A program made the position numbers and the translations under genes. A DNA stretch of 64,000 nt from Opisthorchis felineus (Eukaryota; Platyhelminthes; Trematoda; Opisthorchiida; Opisthorchiidae): assembly GCA_004794785.1 (NCBI GenBank), contig SJOL01008912.1:268137-332136 (forward strand), read 5' to 3'. Numbering within the stretch: the first letter of the stretch is position 1; each line of letters starts with the position of its first letter. Below are positions 50,288-61,130 of the stretch, piece after piece. Below the pieces are notes generated by a model. It was not told the origin of the DNA. It worked only from the letters and a program-made list of their open reading frames with translations, and made no database searches.

Positions 50288-50432
50288 GTCACTAGTGATG
50301 CGTCGGAAAAGGACCATAAGTCTGAACAGGATGGAGAACAAAAATTACATTAATGCCAAACAGGAGAAAGAACCTGGAGTTTTAATTAGGACTTCGGAAT
50401 TCGACACCGATATATTCGACAATGAGGGCGGG
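50288..50432 (+). CDS. Candidate exon, charged unknown protein
   Basis: 145 bases after a strong acceptor (CACCTTCACGAGCCTCTAG), ending in donor GCGGG|GTAAGT. The frame is open throughout and very hydrophilic. It is basic in the first third (MRRKRT), then acidic and Asn-rich, ending DTDIFDNEGG. This resembles a cytoplasmic or disordered segment of a real protein. It contains ATG codons, so it could also be a first coding exon. No domain is recognised. Confidence 0.35.
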
Positions 50433-50565
50433 GTAAGTTGATGTCCGTCACTTTTTGGCTCCGCTGGCTGAGAAATAATATTGCATTGTTTCAGTTGCGG
50501 CATAGGTGCACGAATCCCAGGTGAAACATATAAGTTGAGGATATGTTATCTGTGAACGGAAATTA

Positions 50566-50889
50566 TCACACGCGCGATATCTGGGCGAATGGTGTTGTAA
50601 CAGCCGCCCTACCTAGATCATACAGGTGCATCAGGACATAAGGGTTTGAGCCTCCCGATGGTTCCGTTTCCACAAATATGGTGGATGCATGCATACTATA
50701 AGGAAAAGGTACCGCAGGCGCTCGGTCACCGTAGTCAGTTGTAGGATCTTTGGCTCTCATTATTGCTGGTGCGTGATACTGAGTGGGGGCAGCACATGTA
50801 AATCCATGCTGGGTTTGGTGTGGTTGTGCATCCCCTTTATCTCGGCCGAATCCTTCCTTTGATTGAACCAACTGTTCTCTGCGTCTACG
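50566..50889 (-). CDS. Candidate exon, disordered Pro/Thr-rich protein
   Basis: The minus strand is open for 107 codons, with G+C near 50%, clearly above background. The peptide is rich in Gln, His, Pro, Thr and Tyr, beginning RREQLVQSKEGFG, with TTDYGDRAPAVPFPYS in its second half. This is a low-complexity composition common in disordered tails. A possible donor (CTAG|GTAGGG) ends it at 50613. The acceptor side lacks a good pyrimidine tract. The plus strand is also partly open here (50820-51065), so strand choice rests on composition. Confidence 0.35.
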   Translation of the reverse strand, partial: RRRREQLVQSKEGFGRDKGDAQPHQTQHGFTCAAPTQYHAPAIMRAKDPTTDYGDRAPAVPFPYSMHASTIFVETEPSGGSNPYVLMHLYDLGRAAVTTPFAQISRV

Positions 50890-53579
50890 TCACGTATTTG
50901 ATATTCACCCCTAACATATCGAATCAATTCCGGCGAACTTTTCCCTCACGCTCCTTGACCACTTGCGTTACCACTTGCTGTCCGCGCGCATTTGTCGGTG
51001 ATTCACATCATGTTGCCGTTTTTGTCAGGTTTTCTTTGGATTTGCAACAGTTAGCTGAGTTATAAATCTGAGGACTTCGCAATTCTTTGCTGATGATTTC
51101 GCGCGATACTCAATTGGCCTTCCTAGTTTATATCACTTATTCTGGTTTTAACTTAGATCTGCAGATCAAATGTTGTTAAAAACCAAGGTTTGTCATATCG
51201 CTATGGCTACGGCTAGAAAGTTTCCCACGGTTTATATTATTATTATTCCCATGGTTTATTATATTACTAAAGACCTGCAGCGCGATTGGTATGCCCTTCC
51301 GACGGCGTTCACTCTAAACCTATATACATTAACGCAATTAGCGAACAATTATGTACTTTCACAGGCAAGTTGTAATGGAATTTCAGCAAGGAACTCACAC
51401 GGACGTTTCCACCTTCAGAACGAGATGGTCTAGAATTAGCTGTGTTAGTGATTCAAGCCTACTAAAAATAATATTGCCTGTCATTGCATGCAATGAAATT
51501 TCGGTGTACTTCTTGACCTGTCCAGCATTAGATATACCATGATATTCGCATGCGGTATGGAGTACAGCATCTGTGTAGTCCCTTAGGTATACAGTATTTT
51601 ATATACAATATATGATATATGATATGCTGTATGATATATGATATATATGATATATGTCTGATATGTAAAAATTGACTTTATTTTCGGGAAAAGAAAAGGC
51701 TTCCAAGGAACACTGATCCCTGTTCTCACAGATTTTATCCCGAACGCCTCGTGTTGTGAATATTAAAACAATCGTGCTTTGCTCAGTGGATTTCATAGCG
51801 TGTAACAAACTTAAAATGAACTTTTGCCTGATGTACCGTTATGCATACTGCCTGAGTGTAAATATTACGTCACATTTGCTACTTTTACAAAAGACCATAC
51901 TAAAAATAGCATGGAACCTCGGTTGCGTCTTTAAAGAAATCTCCCTAGGTGAGAATTAACGTTGACCGTAAGCACCACATAGTGAAAAGCGCACTTGCAC
52001 CATGATTACTGCTGCCATCGTTTCTTTAGCCGATGATGTGATGTGTAGAAAGCTAGGCCATGTGACCTAAGGTGTTATGAATGGGTGTCACTAAACTTTC
52101 TATTGAAGGGATAACAAGGAAATACCATAAACTGAAGAGACCAGCTTGAAAGTCATTGCTTCAAACACTGCTCTGCTCACGACTGAATGAAAAGTGATCT
52201 TTGGAGAAGTCGTTAGACTGACCTGTGGATAAATGATGTCCATTTTTTGAACAACGTGTGCTTGCGAAGATTACATCATGTTGTCTGCCGTCAAATAGGC
52301 TGGTTCAATTGTCCAGACATCCGGGTGTAAACGAATCTAATTTTTCTACAATGGCAGACTCTGAAATCTAATCACAAAATTATGAGATCATATTTTGAAG
52401 CAAATCTCCAAAATGGGATTCGTCGGGTACAATACACGTCTCAAACCGTCAGAAAACGATATGACGTGAGGAGATTACCTGGCATGCCCAACAAAAGATA
52501 GATGACAAACAGCGTGTGCGGCATTGGTGACAAACCCGTCAAGGCTGTCTTGATCCAAACTCATAGCTTCTTAATCGTTTTCAAATCGGCATTTTGATGT
52601 ACGTCGAGGTAGTCAGGATTTTACATTTGCCCACAATAAATTCACGGTTCACTGATGCCTGCTGCCTTCGCATTCGTGAGGCGGAATGTCCGGCCTTTAG
52701 CCCGGATATGCCGGTATGTGTTGTAGATACGATATCTTGTAAGCAGCGTTCTTCGCAGAGGATTTTGCTGGATTATAACAATCCTGACTAGGTGCCCCAA
52801 ACGTCTTAATCACGCCTGCAAAATCAGCCGGAGAACAATATTTGAGTCCATTGAATAACACTATGTCCTTTTACGTAAACGTTACGCAATCTCAAGTGAT
52901 TTTTTGTTCCTCACAATTCAAGTTGGCGGATATGCGGACTACAATTTGAAGCGTTCAAACGTCTTACTCGTTGAATAGTGTCAAGAGATTTGGTAAATTA
53001 CAACTGGGATTTTATCTTCTGTGTTATGGTAATGTATACGGAAAGGTAGTAGAGCCCTTCACAGCTGTTTCATCCTTACGGAGCACTGTCAGCAATAGAC
53101 ATCTCAAAAAATGAAAAAAAACGTTTTGCAATAACGACTTCCTGGCCATTGGTTTGAAAACAGGGACGCTTCTTCTCCAGTGTGATTGAAACGTACCTCG
53201 ACATGATTAAGGCTGCTTATACTTAAGCCATAAAAGCCAAACCATATAGTCATATATTTACAAGTTCTCTAAATAAAGAATTCTCAAAAAGGTTTTACCC
53301 GTCTTGAGAAACTATTCCTGTTTCGAGCGAATTTTTTGTTCATGTCAGTCGATCAAAGCTGCATATCCAACGATCATCAGCATTAGGGTTTTTCGTAAGG
53401 ATTGCAAGAAATTGGCGAATGTCGCCCACCGTTTTTTGCTGTAAATCACATTTCTAACAAAATTCGACAGAGGGCCCAAAACCAAATTGGCCGAAACTTT
53501 TATAATGAACCTTTCTCATTTAACAGTAGAAGCGGGCCATTTTCGAATATCGGAATATGCATTGGTTGGCAATTTTTAG
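50890..53579. other. No gene recognised; one microsatellite
   Basis: Plus-strand frames at 51170-51433 and 52594-52791 show no recognised motif. The latter ends near a possible donor (ATGCCG|GTATGT). Confidence 0.35.
51590..51675. repeat. ATATG-type microsatellite
   Basis: Irregular tandem copies of GATATAT and ATGATAT cover about 85 bases. Simple-sequence tract. Confidence 0.85.
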
Positions 53580-54240
53580 CTGATAGTTTCTTGTTAGATT
53601 CCCATTCGCATTTTGGGTCAGGAAAAAGAGCACCTGGTTCCCTATATTGGTTCTCCTAAATTGCGTTCAATTTGCTACAAAGATTTAGGGTGTCGCTGCA
53701 ATTGATTTTGGTCTTTCCAAAACATCAGCATCAATAAGGAGTTTCGATTTTCTGCCAAAAGGTGTTGAGCGGAAGACCAACTCATTTGGATTGCTGCCTG
53801 ATGCCGCACAATGTGCTTTCTGAATGACATTCTCTTTGGAAACCTCAATTATAATAAACATTCGCAAAATTCCACTGATCTTCATGAAAAATCAGATGAC
53901 TCAAAGTAACCGGTCTGGGCAATCGAGGACTGTGAGGAACAGAAGTTCTCCAGTCAAAAGTACCTCATTTCTGCATATTACTGAAAACATTTGTCTCCCC
54001 ATCTTAGTCAGTGGTGGCTTAAACAGTACAAGTTCGGAAATGAGGAAAATATTATCCAGTAAACGTTGATATTTTACATCCTGGAATGTAGAACCCGCAA
54101 TTGACATCAGAAATATTCCTCCGTTTTATGAAGCAAGGCTATATCCAGAAGTTTATACCCTGGTCATGAAGATGCTGCGGAATATCTACCATCACAAGAA
54201 CGATTTCGCCCCTCTTGTGGCACATCGTGTGGGAGGAATC
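53580..54240 (-). mobile_element. Ty3/gypsy-like integrase remnant, copy 3 (decayed)
   Basis: Three integrase signatures occur in order on the minus strand, in different frames. PQHLHDQGINF near 54150-54190 corresponds to the catalytic-core region around the second Asp. AHCAASGSNPNELVF near 53775-53825 corresponds to the strand before the C-terminal domain. IGNQVLF and LTRNYQLK near 53590-53660 correspond to the C-terminal module. Spacing between the first two is about that of an intact integrase. Stops and frameshifts show it is inactive. HCAASGSNP is also present in copy 2 (near 56975), which suggests one family. No LTR was found beyond either end. Confidence 0.65.
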
Positions 54241-56959
54241 CTGCGTTTCTACCAAATCTTCCTTCTAATTGAACCCAACTTACACGGAATTACCATCATT
54301 TGCTTACTAGGTTTCTTTTCACGATATACCCGACTGAATCTCTCCTTCATGATGTTCTTCCTCCAATAAATGTGCAACATCAGGCCGCCACACGTTTTCT
54401 TCGGTACGAAAAGCCAATACTGCCATACACTCATGGCGGCAATATACTGCTCATGAGCTCATCCTACTAACTGAACAGCGAAGTCAATCAAGCAGGATCA
54501 TTATAAGCGTGATAGTCAGTCGGGTAGTTCGCGAGAAACTAACCTGATGTGCAAACGAGTGCATTTTGCTAAACTTCCGCCTAATTAGTTCCCTCCCTTA
54601 CATTATCTTGGGCAGTCGTTTTACAAGACATTTAAGCTTTCGGGATAAACAGATCAGGGAGTTTAGGTACTCGGTCACACGTTCCGAGATTATGAAATGA
54701 AACGCGATCACAAAAAAACAAAACTGAGGAGAGGATCGTAAGTGTTTAATGGCTAGCTGGAGGGGAGCTGGCTGATGGTTCCCGACAGGGATGAAATAGC
54801 TATACAATGATTACCTCATTTTCGGCGTAGATGGGTTTCACTAAAGGAAATTACCAACTACCCTCACAACACCATCAATCTGTAATTAGTTCAGAGGAAG
54901 AATAATTTCCTTCTGAGATTTCATCATTCGTGAAACCAGACAACTGGTGACCTCGTGATATGTTTTCCATTGTTGAATAAATAGTTCTGTTATGTTTTGT
55001 TTAAATGGTAGCTAATAACACCACTGACGAGCCGCTCGTGGCTCAACGCTCAAGAGTTGAAAAATTAGCCGGAGGATTCCGGGTTCTGTAAATTTTGTGT
55101 TATGCGTAACGATGAAGGGTGCCAACGAAGATGATGCCATTGTGCTTCGGATTTTCAGGATTGGAAAAAATAACGGGTAAATTTGACAATGTGGTGATAA
55201 GTCAGTTGTTTCATCTTAGTCTAATTATTTTCCTTTTAATAAGAAAATCCACCCTTTCTTGGGTAGGAGTCTGGGTCTCACATTTGTGCTAAATCTTATT
55301 GCAATCTGAGACATACAGAACTACCTTGTATGCCTTGAACTATCAGGGTTACCATTTTTATCACTATGTATTATGCGACGCCCATTTAAGAGCCGAACAT
55401 CCATAGGTATATCTGTATTAATATCTATCAGTTTGGATGTGCGAGATATTCAGATGTCTAAATGTGGAATGGCACACTGACGAAAAAAAGTGCACCTACA
55501 CTCTCTGTATCACTTTCAATTGGTGGTACGCCGCTTTGCGATTCTAACGGACATGACGTCACGTAACCTGTACTGATGTGCCATGCCCCATCGGAGAACC
55601 TGGCAGGACGTTCTTTAATAATAGTACAATTTCACCTGATTAAGTAGTTTAAAAAATAAAAGAGATCCAGAGCGCCTGTGTTATGCAGGTCCACATGATG
55701 ACATGAGCGCATGTAGCATAAAATAAGGACACTTATTACTGAGCACGATCACATCAGAAGAAGGATGATTGGAGTTTGATACGTTGCACTCCATTACCAA
55801 CTCGAAAAGGATTTACAAACTTTACCGAACACACTTATCAAGGATTATCCAAACTGCGAACAAGCAAGCCAGATGATGGTAACTTCGTAAATCAAAGAGC
55901 AACGCATTTCGTCGATGATCAGTCACTCATGCAAGTGTCTGGTACTTACTACATAAAAAATCGTATGAGCACACGCTTACTGTTATTAAGAGCTTTTGGC
56001 CAAAATCATTGAAGCTGCAAGATAATAACAAAAAAAACTATCATTCGGAAGAACGTATGCGTCAGTTTTGAGCACTCAAAGTTTTTCTCCATTGATATAT
56101 TTTGCCGGTCGATTTACAAACATGACGCCCAACGAATGGGATAAGTTAAATGTGTATTTTATTCGCATGCCCTGTGCTCTACTCGGACATGGGGGTGACA
56201 TACTCACAGGGGTTTTCATATTTTGTTATGCTTAGAAGTACAATCCAACGTTTGGTCATTTTCAAAAGGAGTATTCGCCAGTTGTGAAGCATGGCAAACC
56301 CGTATTTTTTGGCCTACAGTTGAAACTCTATGCACGAAACATCCAAGATTCTCGGCACTCGCCTTCGAGCACTAGGTTTAAACTCTGCCGGTAATACCGT
56401 TCGTTGTCCACAAATACATGGTATTTATTATTATTTCAGAACCAACAAAAATAACTGAAGCCAACAATGTACTCAAATTAATTATCTCTGGAGTTGAAGT
56501 GAGCAATAATTATTAAATACGTTGGTCTCTCACGCATGAGAGTTTGCGGGTGAGAGTTTCGATGAAAAAGTAGCTTTGAGTTCACAATGCGTAATCTGAC
56601 TTTGTCTACAAGTAAGCCCGAAAAGGAATTCATTGCGTTTAGCACCAAATATGACGCAACTGTTCAGACAAGGAATACTGTATGTGATTCTCGCTCTGTG
56701 GAGCACGTTTTGTTGTGAGTTTGCGGGGGGTTTGGCGGGACGAGCAGTCGGGTGTTTTCCTGAAGTTCTCATCTAATGAGTTGTTTTTCAAGTGAAGAAT
56801 ACCGAATAATGGTCGTTCATAAATGCCACAGTTGATTTAAATTGGAGTGTTATAGTTGCATGAATTCCATCAAAGCTGCTTGTCCTTATGTACGCATTGA
56901 GTCCTTCAAAACACGCTCCCCCCGCCGTTGTTGCACTGATTGTCATATTCGCAGCGAAT
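54241..56959. other. No gene recognised
   Basis: The part nearest 54240 may hold further decayed pol sequence of the minus-strand gypsy copy, but I could not recognise a reverse transcriptase or RNase H motif. Two overlapping plus-strand frames at about 55776-56012 look protein-like without a known domain. Confidence 0.35.
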
Positions 56960-57750
56960 CCCTTTCTTTGAAACCACATTGTGCTGCATCAGGCAGCAAT
57001 CCAATGAGACGCAAGCAGTCCAGCAGATTCTTCGTACGTATCCACCTTGAATTTTGCAGCTGGAGAAAACTTGACCGCCTTTCAGGACAGGACTAGGCAG
57101 AAAAAACAACTAGAAAGGCACGACTATTCTCCATAGGCGCTAAGGTCAATTGGAGGGATCATCAGAATCCTGGAAGGAGTGGATTCGGGTCTCGGAAGCA
57201 GGGCGATCAATGGAAAGGGCCGTTTGTTGTTACCGACCGCCGGAGGAACGTCTTTACAATTCAAGAAGGTCAAGGATCGAAAAGGCTAAATGGGATTCAG
57301 CTTCAGAGTTGGCATGATACACCCGAAGAGCTGCCGAATGGACCAGCTGCTGAGGCCGACCTAATGGAGGTAGGTGGAAATCGGTGGCCTGCAAGCGACC
57401 TTTAAAGGGGAAGGTGTGTAACGGTGGATACTACTGATGAGGCATGGGAGTAGCCCGTTTTCTCGTAATCCCGATTTTCCTCCATTGGAACGTGCGGTTT
57501 ATTACGCAGTTTGTGGAACTACTTAGCAGCAGTCGTTTACAGTTGCGTGATAGTCATTGAATATCAAAGGAAGTTTAAGAAGACGCGTTCTAGAAGAATA
57601 CGGATATTAAGTTTTTTTTAAAGCAAGGTGCATATGAGGGGTTTACTTTCCTGTCTGATAGTTTGCAACTGTTGAGTTGCTGTTTTCTAATAATCAACTC
57701 TGCGGCAAAGGGCTTTCCTTATTTTCACCGGTATATTAGATGCCGCTATT
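56960..57750 (+). mobile_element. Ty3/gypsy-like 3' end, copy 2
   Basis: HCAASGSNP at about 56977-57003 marks the end of the integrase core. After a frameshift, RTRQKKQLERHDYS lies near 57090-57132. An open frame then runs from about 57150 to a stop at 57403-57405, with QWKGPF (the GPY/F module) at 57208-57225 and WHDTPEELPNG near 57310. A polypurine tract (AAAGGGGAAGG) and TGTGTAACG at 57415 mark the start of the 3' LTR. This copy is better kept than that at 18700-19440, since its last 85 codons are uninterrupted. About 30 codons seem to be missing between the core and the GPF module. No 5' LTR was seen. Confidence 0.85.
57404..57422 (+). other. Polypurine tract and 3' LTR start, gypsy copy 2
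   Basis: The tract AAAGGGGAAGG overlaps the pol stop codon and ends at TGTGTAACG. It is the counterpart of 19102-19121. In both copies the next bases include GGATACTACTGATG, which supports a common LTR. Confidence 0.7.
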
Positions 57751-59306
57751 TGTTGGCCACTAACATGGATCGCTTTTACCCGATCACCCGCTTATCTTGC
57801 TGTGGCAGCCTTATTTCGTCTGTATTTCATAACATCGTGTTGCGTAGCGTTTGATAGTATCGATTGTATTGTACTGTAATTTATGCACCTTTGTTTGAAG
57901 TATACATACATATATACATACATATATACATACGTTCATTACGTTCAGTTTCTCACACGGTGTGAATGTGAGTATGTTTGTATTTTCTGTACAGGCTCAG
58001 GTAAAATACGTCCAGGTCCAGACGAACGTGCGTGTGTGATCCAAATAACCCCGGTCACAACACGAAATTTTGCACACAATATGGAACCCAACAATTTGGT
58101 TTTTCACACTCGCATCAATAAAAATGGCAACTGGTTGAGTATTCTGTTGGTTGTATAACTTATCCTGGACATAGCTCTCCAGTTTGGTTTTTTTGAGTTT
58201 ACCCTGGGTCTAACTGCTTTAGTTAGTTTCACATGCAGCACAGAATAAGCTACATGTAGCAGTAAATACTTGCGCAAGACCCAGCCAACTTTCTGCAGCA
58301 CAGCATGTCAGAGGTTATGAGCAAGTATACTCTTCGGACCAATCAGGTAGCCGGGCAAACCGTGAGCTAAGTATCGTTGGTCGGCTCCGTGTTAAAAAAG
58401 AGGCAAGTAACTATTAGCTCGATTCACAGGGGCACTCCATCGTCAAAGGGGTTGATGGAGTCATGGCGAATGAATCTTAAGTAAACTGCGCCATAAAGGT
58501 AGTGTGCAAAGATCAATTAACCCGGGTGAAAGTATTACTATCAGGGTAAACTCAACCGCGGAGAGCACATAATTGCCATCAAATTAGCGCAATTCAGTGT
58601 ACATTAAGTATAATATCTGAAAACAACCATCCAAACAGTTTTTCTTTGAAGGATTGCTATTTGCAAGGTAGCCGCACATCCCTACGTCGTAGAATTACCC
58701 AAGTATGGACACAAGGCTGAATGTTGTGCCGCGATTGAGGGCAACTGCATGTTTTTTCCACTCTGAGGTTTCAGGCCGCATGTTGAGGTTTATTTTTAAT
58801 ATGCCTTTGTCTACAAACGCCTACTTCCATAGCCAGTTAGCTGCCAGATGGACCAACAATAAATGGCTCAGCTCTCTGCTACTTCGCTAGGGTAGGGACA
58901 GATTAACTTGAAGCTGTCCACTCGGTTTGTACATCTATGTTAGACTGGATCGCACCCACCAATCATGGTTTGTCAAACAGGAAGCACTCTTCAACACATG
59001 ACTCTTAGAACCGATCCAGCCACCGCCTCGCTTGAGAGATACTTAATAAACAGACGGTAAATAGTCCCCTGTTTTCCCAAGTTGTACCGAGACCGAGCAC
59101 ATGCAGTTCGCATGATCGTGCTATGTTTCATGTTCAGCTGCTATTCGCCTTTAAAAAATCATCAGGGGAACATCAGTCCAGAAACTCGGAAACTGTGGAT
59201 AACTGTGGTTGGTTGTCTTTACCTGGCGTGTGCTGTGTCCGGTTATTAAATCTGGATTACCTGTTGAATCTTTAAGTAGTTTCCAGTCGACCAAGCATTA
59301 TGCAAT
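57751..59306. other. No gene recognised; one microsatellite
   Basis: A 91-codon plus-strand frame (57883-58158) begins in the microsatellite at 57901 and is not convincing as a gene. Nothing else stands out. Confidence 0.35.
57901..57933. repeat. 12-bp-period microsatellite
   Basis: TATACATACATA is repeated 2.75 times without interruption. Confidence 0.9.
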
Positions 59307-59876
59307 TTACTGGATGAGGCACCTTGATGTATGGTTAACAAGCGACTGTATTTTGCACGCCTTGATGGAACTCACGGCTGAGGATGATGATAAAACTTTT
59401 GATACGAAATATAAGCCCGACCGACAATGACATCGCAGCTTAATTGGGCAGTGATGAAAAGTATAGCTCAGCAGTTGGCGTCTTTTTGAAAGAACCGTAT
59501 CTTGTGCTTGTCGAAGAGACAAAAGTAAAACGCACGACTCCGTTTTATGACGCAAATAACTGGCAGAATTTACGCGTATTTCGTATTCCACGTGGTATAG
59601 TCGGGTGCACGACACAAACGTGTGACAGACGTCAACATGTGACAGGTTAAACTGTGACACAATGTGACAAAAAAGCACTGGACAGAGAACTGAAGGAATG
59701 ATATCCACCGATAGACGGATCCTCTGAGCCATTAGTACCTGAGCTGACGATCTGTCATTTAGTGCTTCTTTGGACACTTGTGTTACTGCACTGTCTATAA
59801 TGAATATGTCAGTGTTTTTCTTGCATTTCTCCAGCACTTCTGAATTTCCGCAGAGTCTTCCTAAACGTCTGCACAT
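59307..59876 (-). CDS. Longest open frame in window (189 codons), unassigned
   Basis: The frame starts at ATG near 59876, just after an acceptor-like CCAACTTTCAG, and runs to 59307. The first 45 residues are polar and protein-like (CRRLGRLCGNSE, IFIIDSAVTQVSKEAL), and a possible donor (GCTCAG|GTACTA) follows. The rest is rich in Ser, Leu, Cys and His and overlaps the TGTGACA cluster, so it looks less like protein. A frame of this length is unlikely but not impossible by chance at this base composition. The first third could be a real exon. No domain is recognised. Confidence 0.25.
   Translation of the reverse strand: MCRRLGRLCGNSEVLEKCKKNTDIFIIDSAVTQVSKEALNDRSSAQVLMAQRIRLSVDIIPSVLCPVLFCHIVSQFNLSHVDVCHTFVSCTRLYHVEYEIRVNSASYLRHKTESCVLLLSLRQAQDTVLSKRRQLLSYTFHHCPIKLRCHCRSGLYFVSKVLSSSSAVSSIKACKIQSLVNHTSRCLIQ
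59621..59669. repeat. Cluster of four TGTGACA motifs
   Basis: TGTGACA occurs at 59621, 59638, 59653 and 59663, all in the same orientation, within 49 bases. Spacing is irregular (17, 15 and 10), so this is a motif cluster and not a simple tandem repeat. It could be a transcription-factor site cluster or a decayed minisatellite. Confidence 0.8.
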
Positions 59877-60209
59877 TTCGGTCTACCTGAAAGTTGGTTT
59901 ATGAGTGTAACGGCTGTGTACCACTGTGCCGAATAGTATTTCGCTTTCAAAAAGCGGAAGGCTGCTATTGAATTCCAACGATCCCCGTGACTAGTATATA
60001 TCACAATGTAGACCGTCTGAACAAGTTTTTCAGTTTTAGGACGGTGGCCTCAGAAGCAGCGCACCTGTTGGACACTAACTGCGACCATTACCCGAGCACA
60101 CCTATTACAAGTTGACCTTATGTAAGTCTCGTGAAGTAGATGCTTAGTCATGACCAAATGGTTTCTGGTGTATGCCGTTATGAAATTCTATTTCTTAGGG
60201 GTGCTCTAC

Positions 60210-60355
60210 CGGTATTACATAGAATAAATGTGAATAAGTCCTTCCAAAATTTTACTCCACATTCGATTTGCAAATGTAGTTCTTGGTCAGCAGCTTCACG
60301 CGAATAATTCAGACAAACTCGACTCGCAGTTTTCCAAAAACTGTGCCTAGTACCT
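60210..60355 (-). CDS. Candidate exon, unknown protein
   Basis: 146 bases on the minus strand, between a strong acceptor (GATGTTGTTTTCCAG) and a donor (ATACCG|GTAGAG). The open frame starts GTRHSFWK and continues through LHLQIECGVKFWKDL to LCNTG. It has three cysteines and two Lys-flanked tryptophans. Splicing to the acceptor near 59888 would add a few residues and a stop. No family is recognised. Confidence 0.3.
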
Positions 60356-61049
60356 CTGGAAAACAACATCACGTTCGGTGAGAAGCATGCATTCATGGCA
60401 CTGGACAAAGAGGAGCAATGTTGAAAGACTGACTGAACGTGATCGTGGAAACAAGCAGAAAGTCAGCACATGTTGTGGATGACGCGTTGCGGCGGCACGA
60501 ATCATGGTAGGAGTAACTGCAAATGTTCGGAACGGAGTACTTAACAGAGTAAGTAATTCTGTCTCAACAGTTCTCGGTGAGATAACTATCCTCAGTTTTT
60601 CTAAGTTAAAAATCTATTTAACTTGACAACCAGTCAGCTTGGTGTATGGCAGCATCTGTGTGGCGGTATAGCCATCCAAGGTTGCCCATATTAATCTGTG
60701 CAAACGTAAATGACTTTTATGTATATCAAAACACAGGTTAGACTTTTTGGCCCTTTGAGTAGAAGAATTTGCGTGCAGCATGTTATCAAAAAGCTAAATA
60801 ATAATCAGCTTCTGTGGCTGCCCTCTGGAATGGATGACGTGGGAAATGTGGCTACTTGGGATTAGTTTTCAGCGCAAATAACAGCTCCCGGGGCCGCAGT
60901 TGGACGCTCATCCAGAAAATGAAATGTCGGTAGGTCAGGTGTACATACTGGTTCCTGGTCAGTTGGTTTTCACCTGTTAACTGTACTTCTCAAGTAACTT
61001 GCAAACAATTTGTCAGCGAGTCCATCTAACCGCACACTCTTGATACCTA

Positions 61050-61130
61050 CTCCGAAGGCGGCGAATCGTTTGCAAGCCAGTTGCCAATTTCGCGGAAGAG
61101 ACCAGAAGCCAACAGTGTCCGGCCAAATAA
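61050..61130. repeat. Diverged relative of the 9323-9524 repeat
   Basis: This stretch matches the right arm of the inverted repeat in the same orientation. The matching order is CGAA, GCGAA, CGTTTGCAA, TTGCCAA, CG then AAGCCA, with substitutions between. On the minus strand both read L.I..L....ECAV-like peptides (61013-61210), so the family may once have been coding. It occurs here as a single arm, with no partner. Confidence 0.6.
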
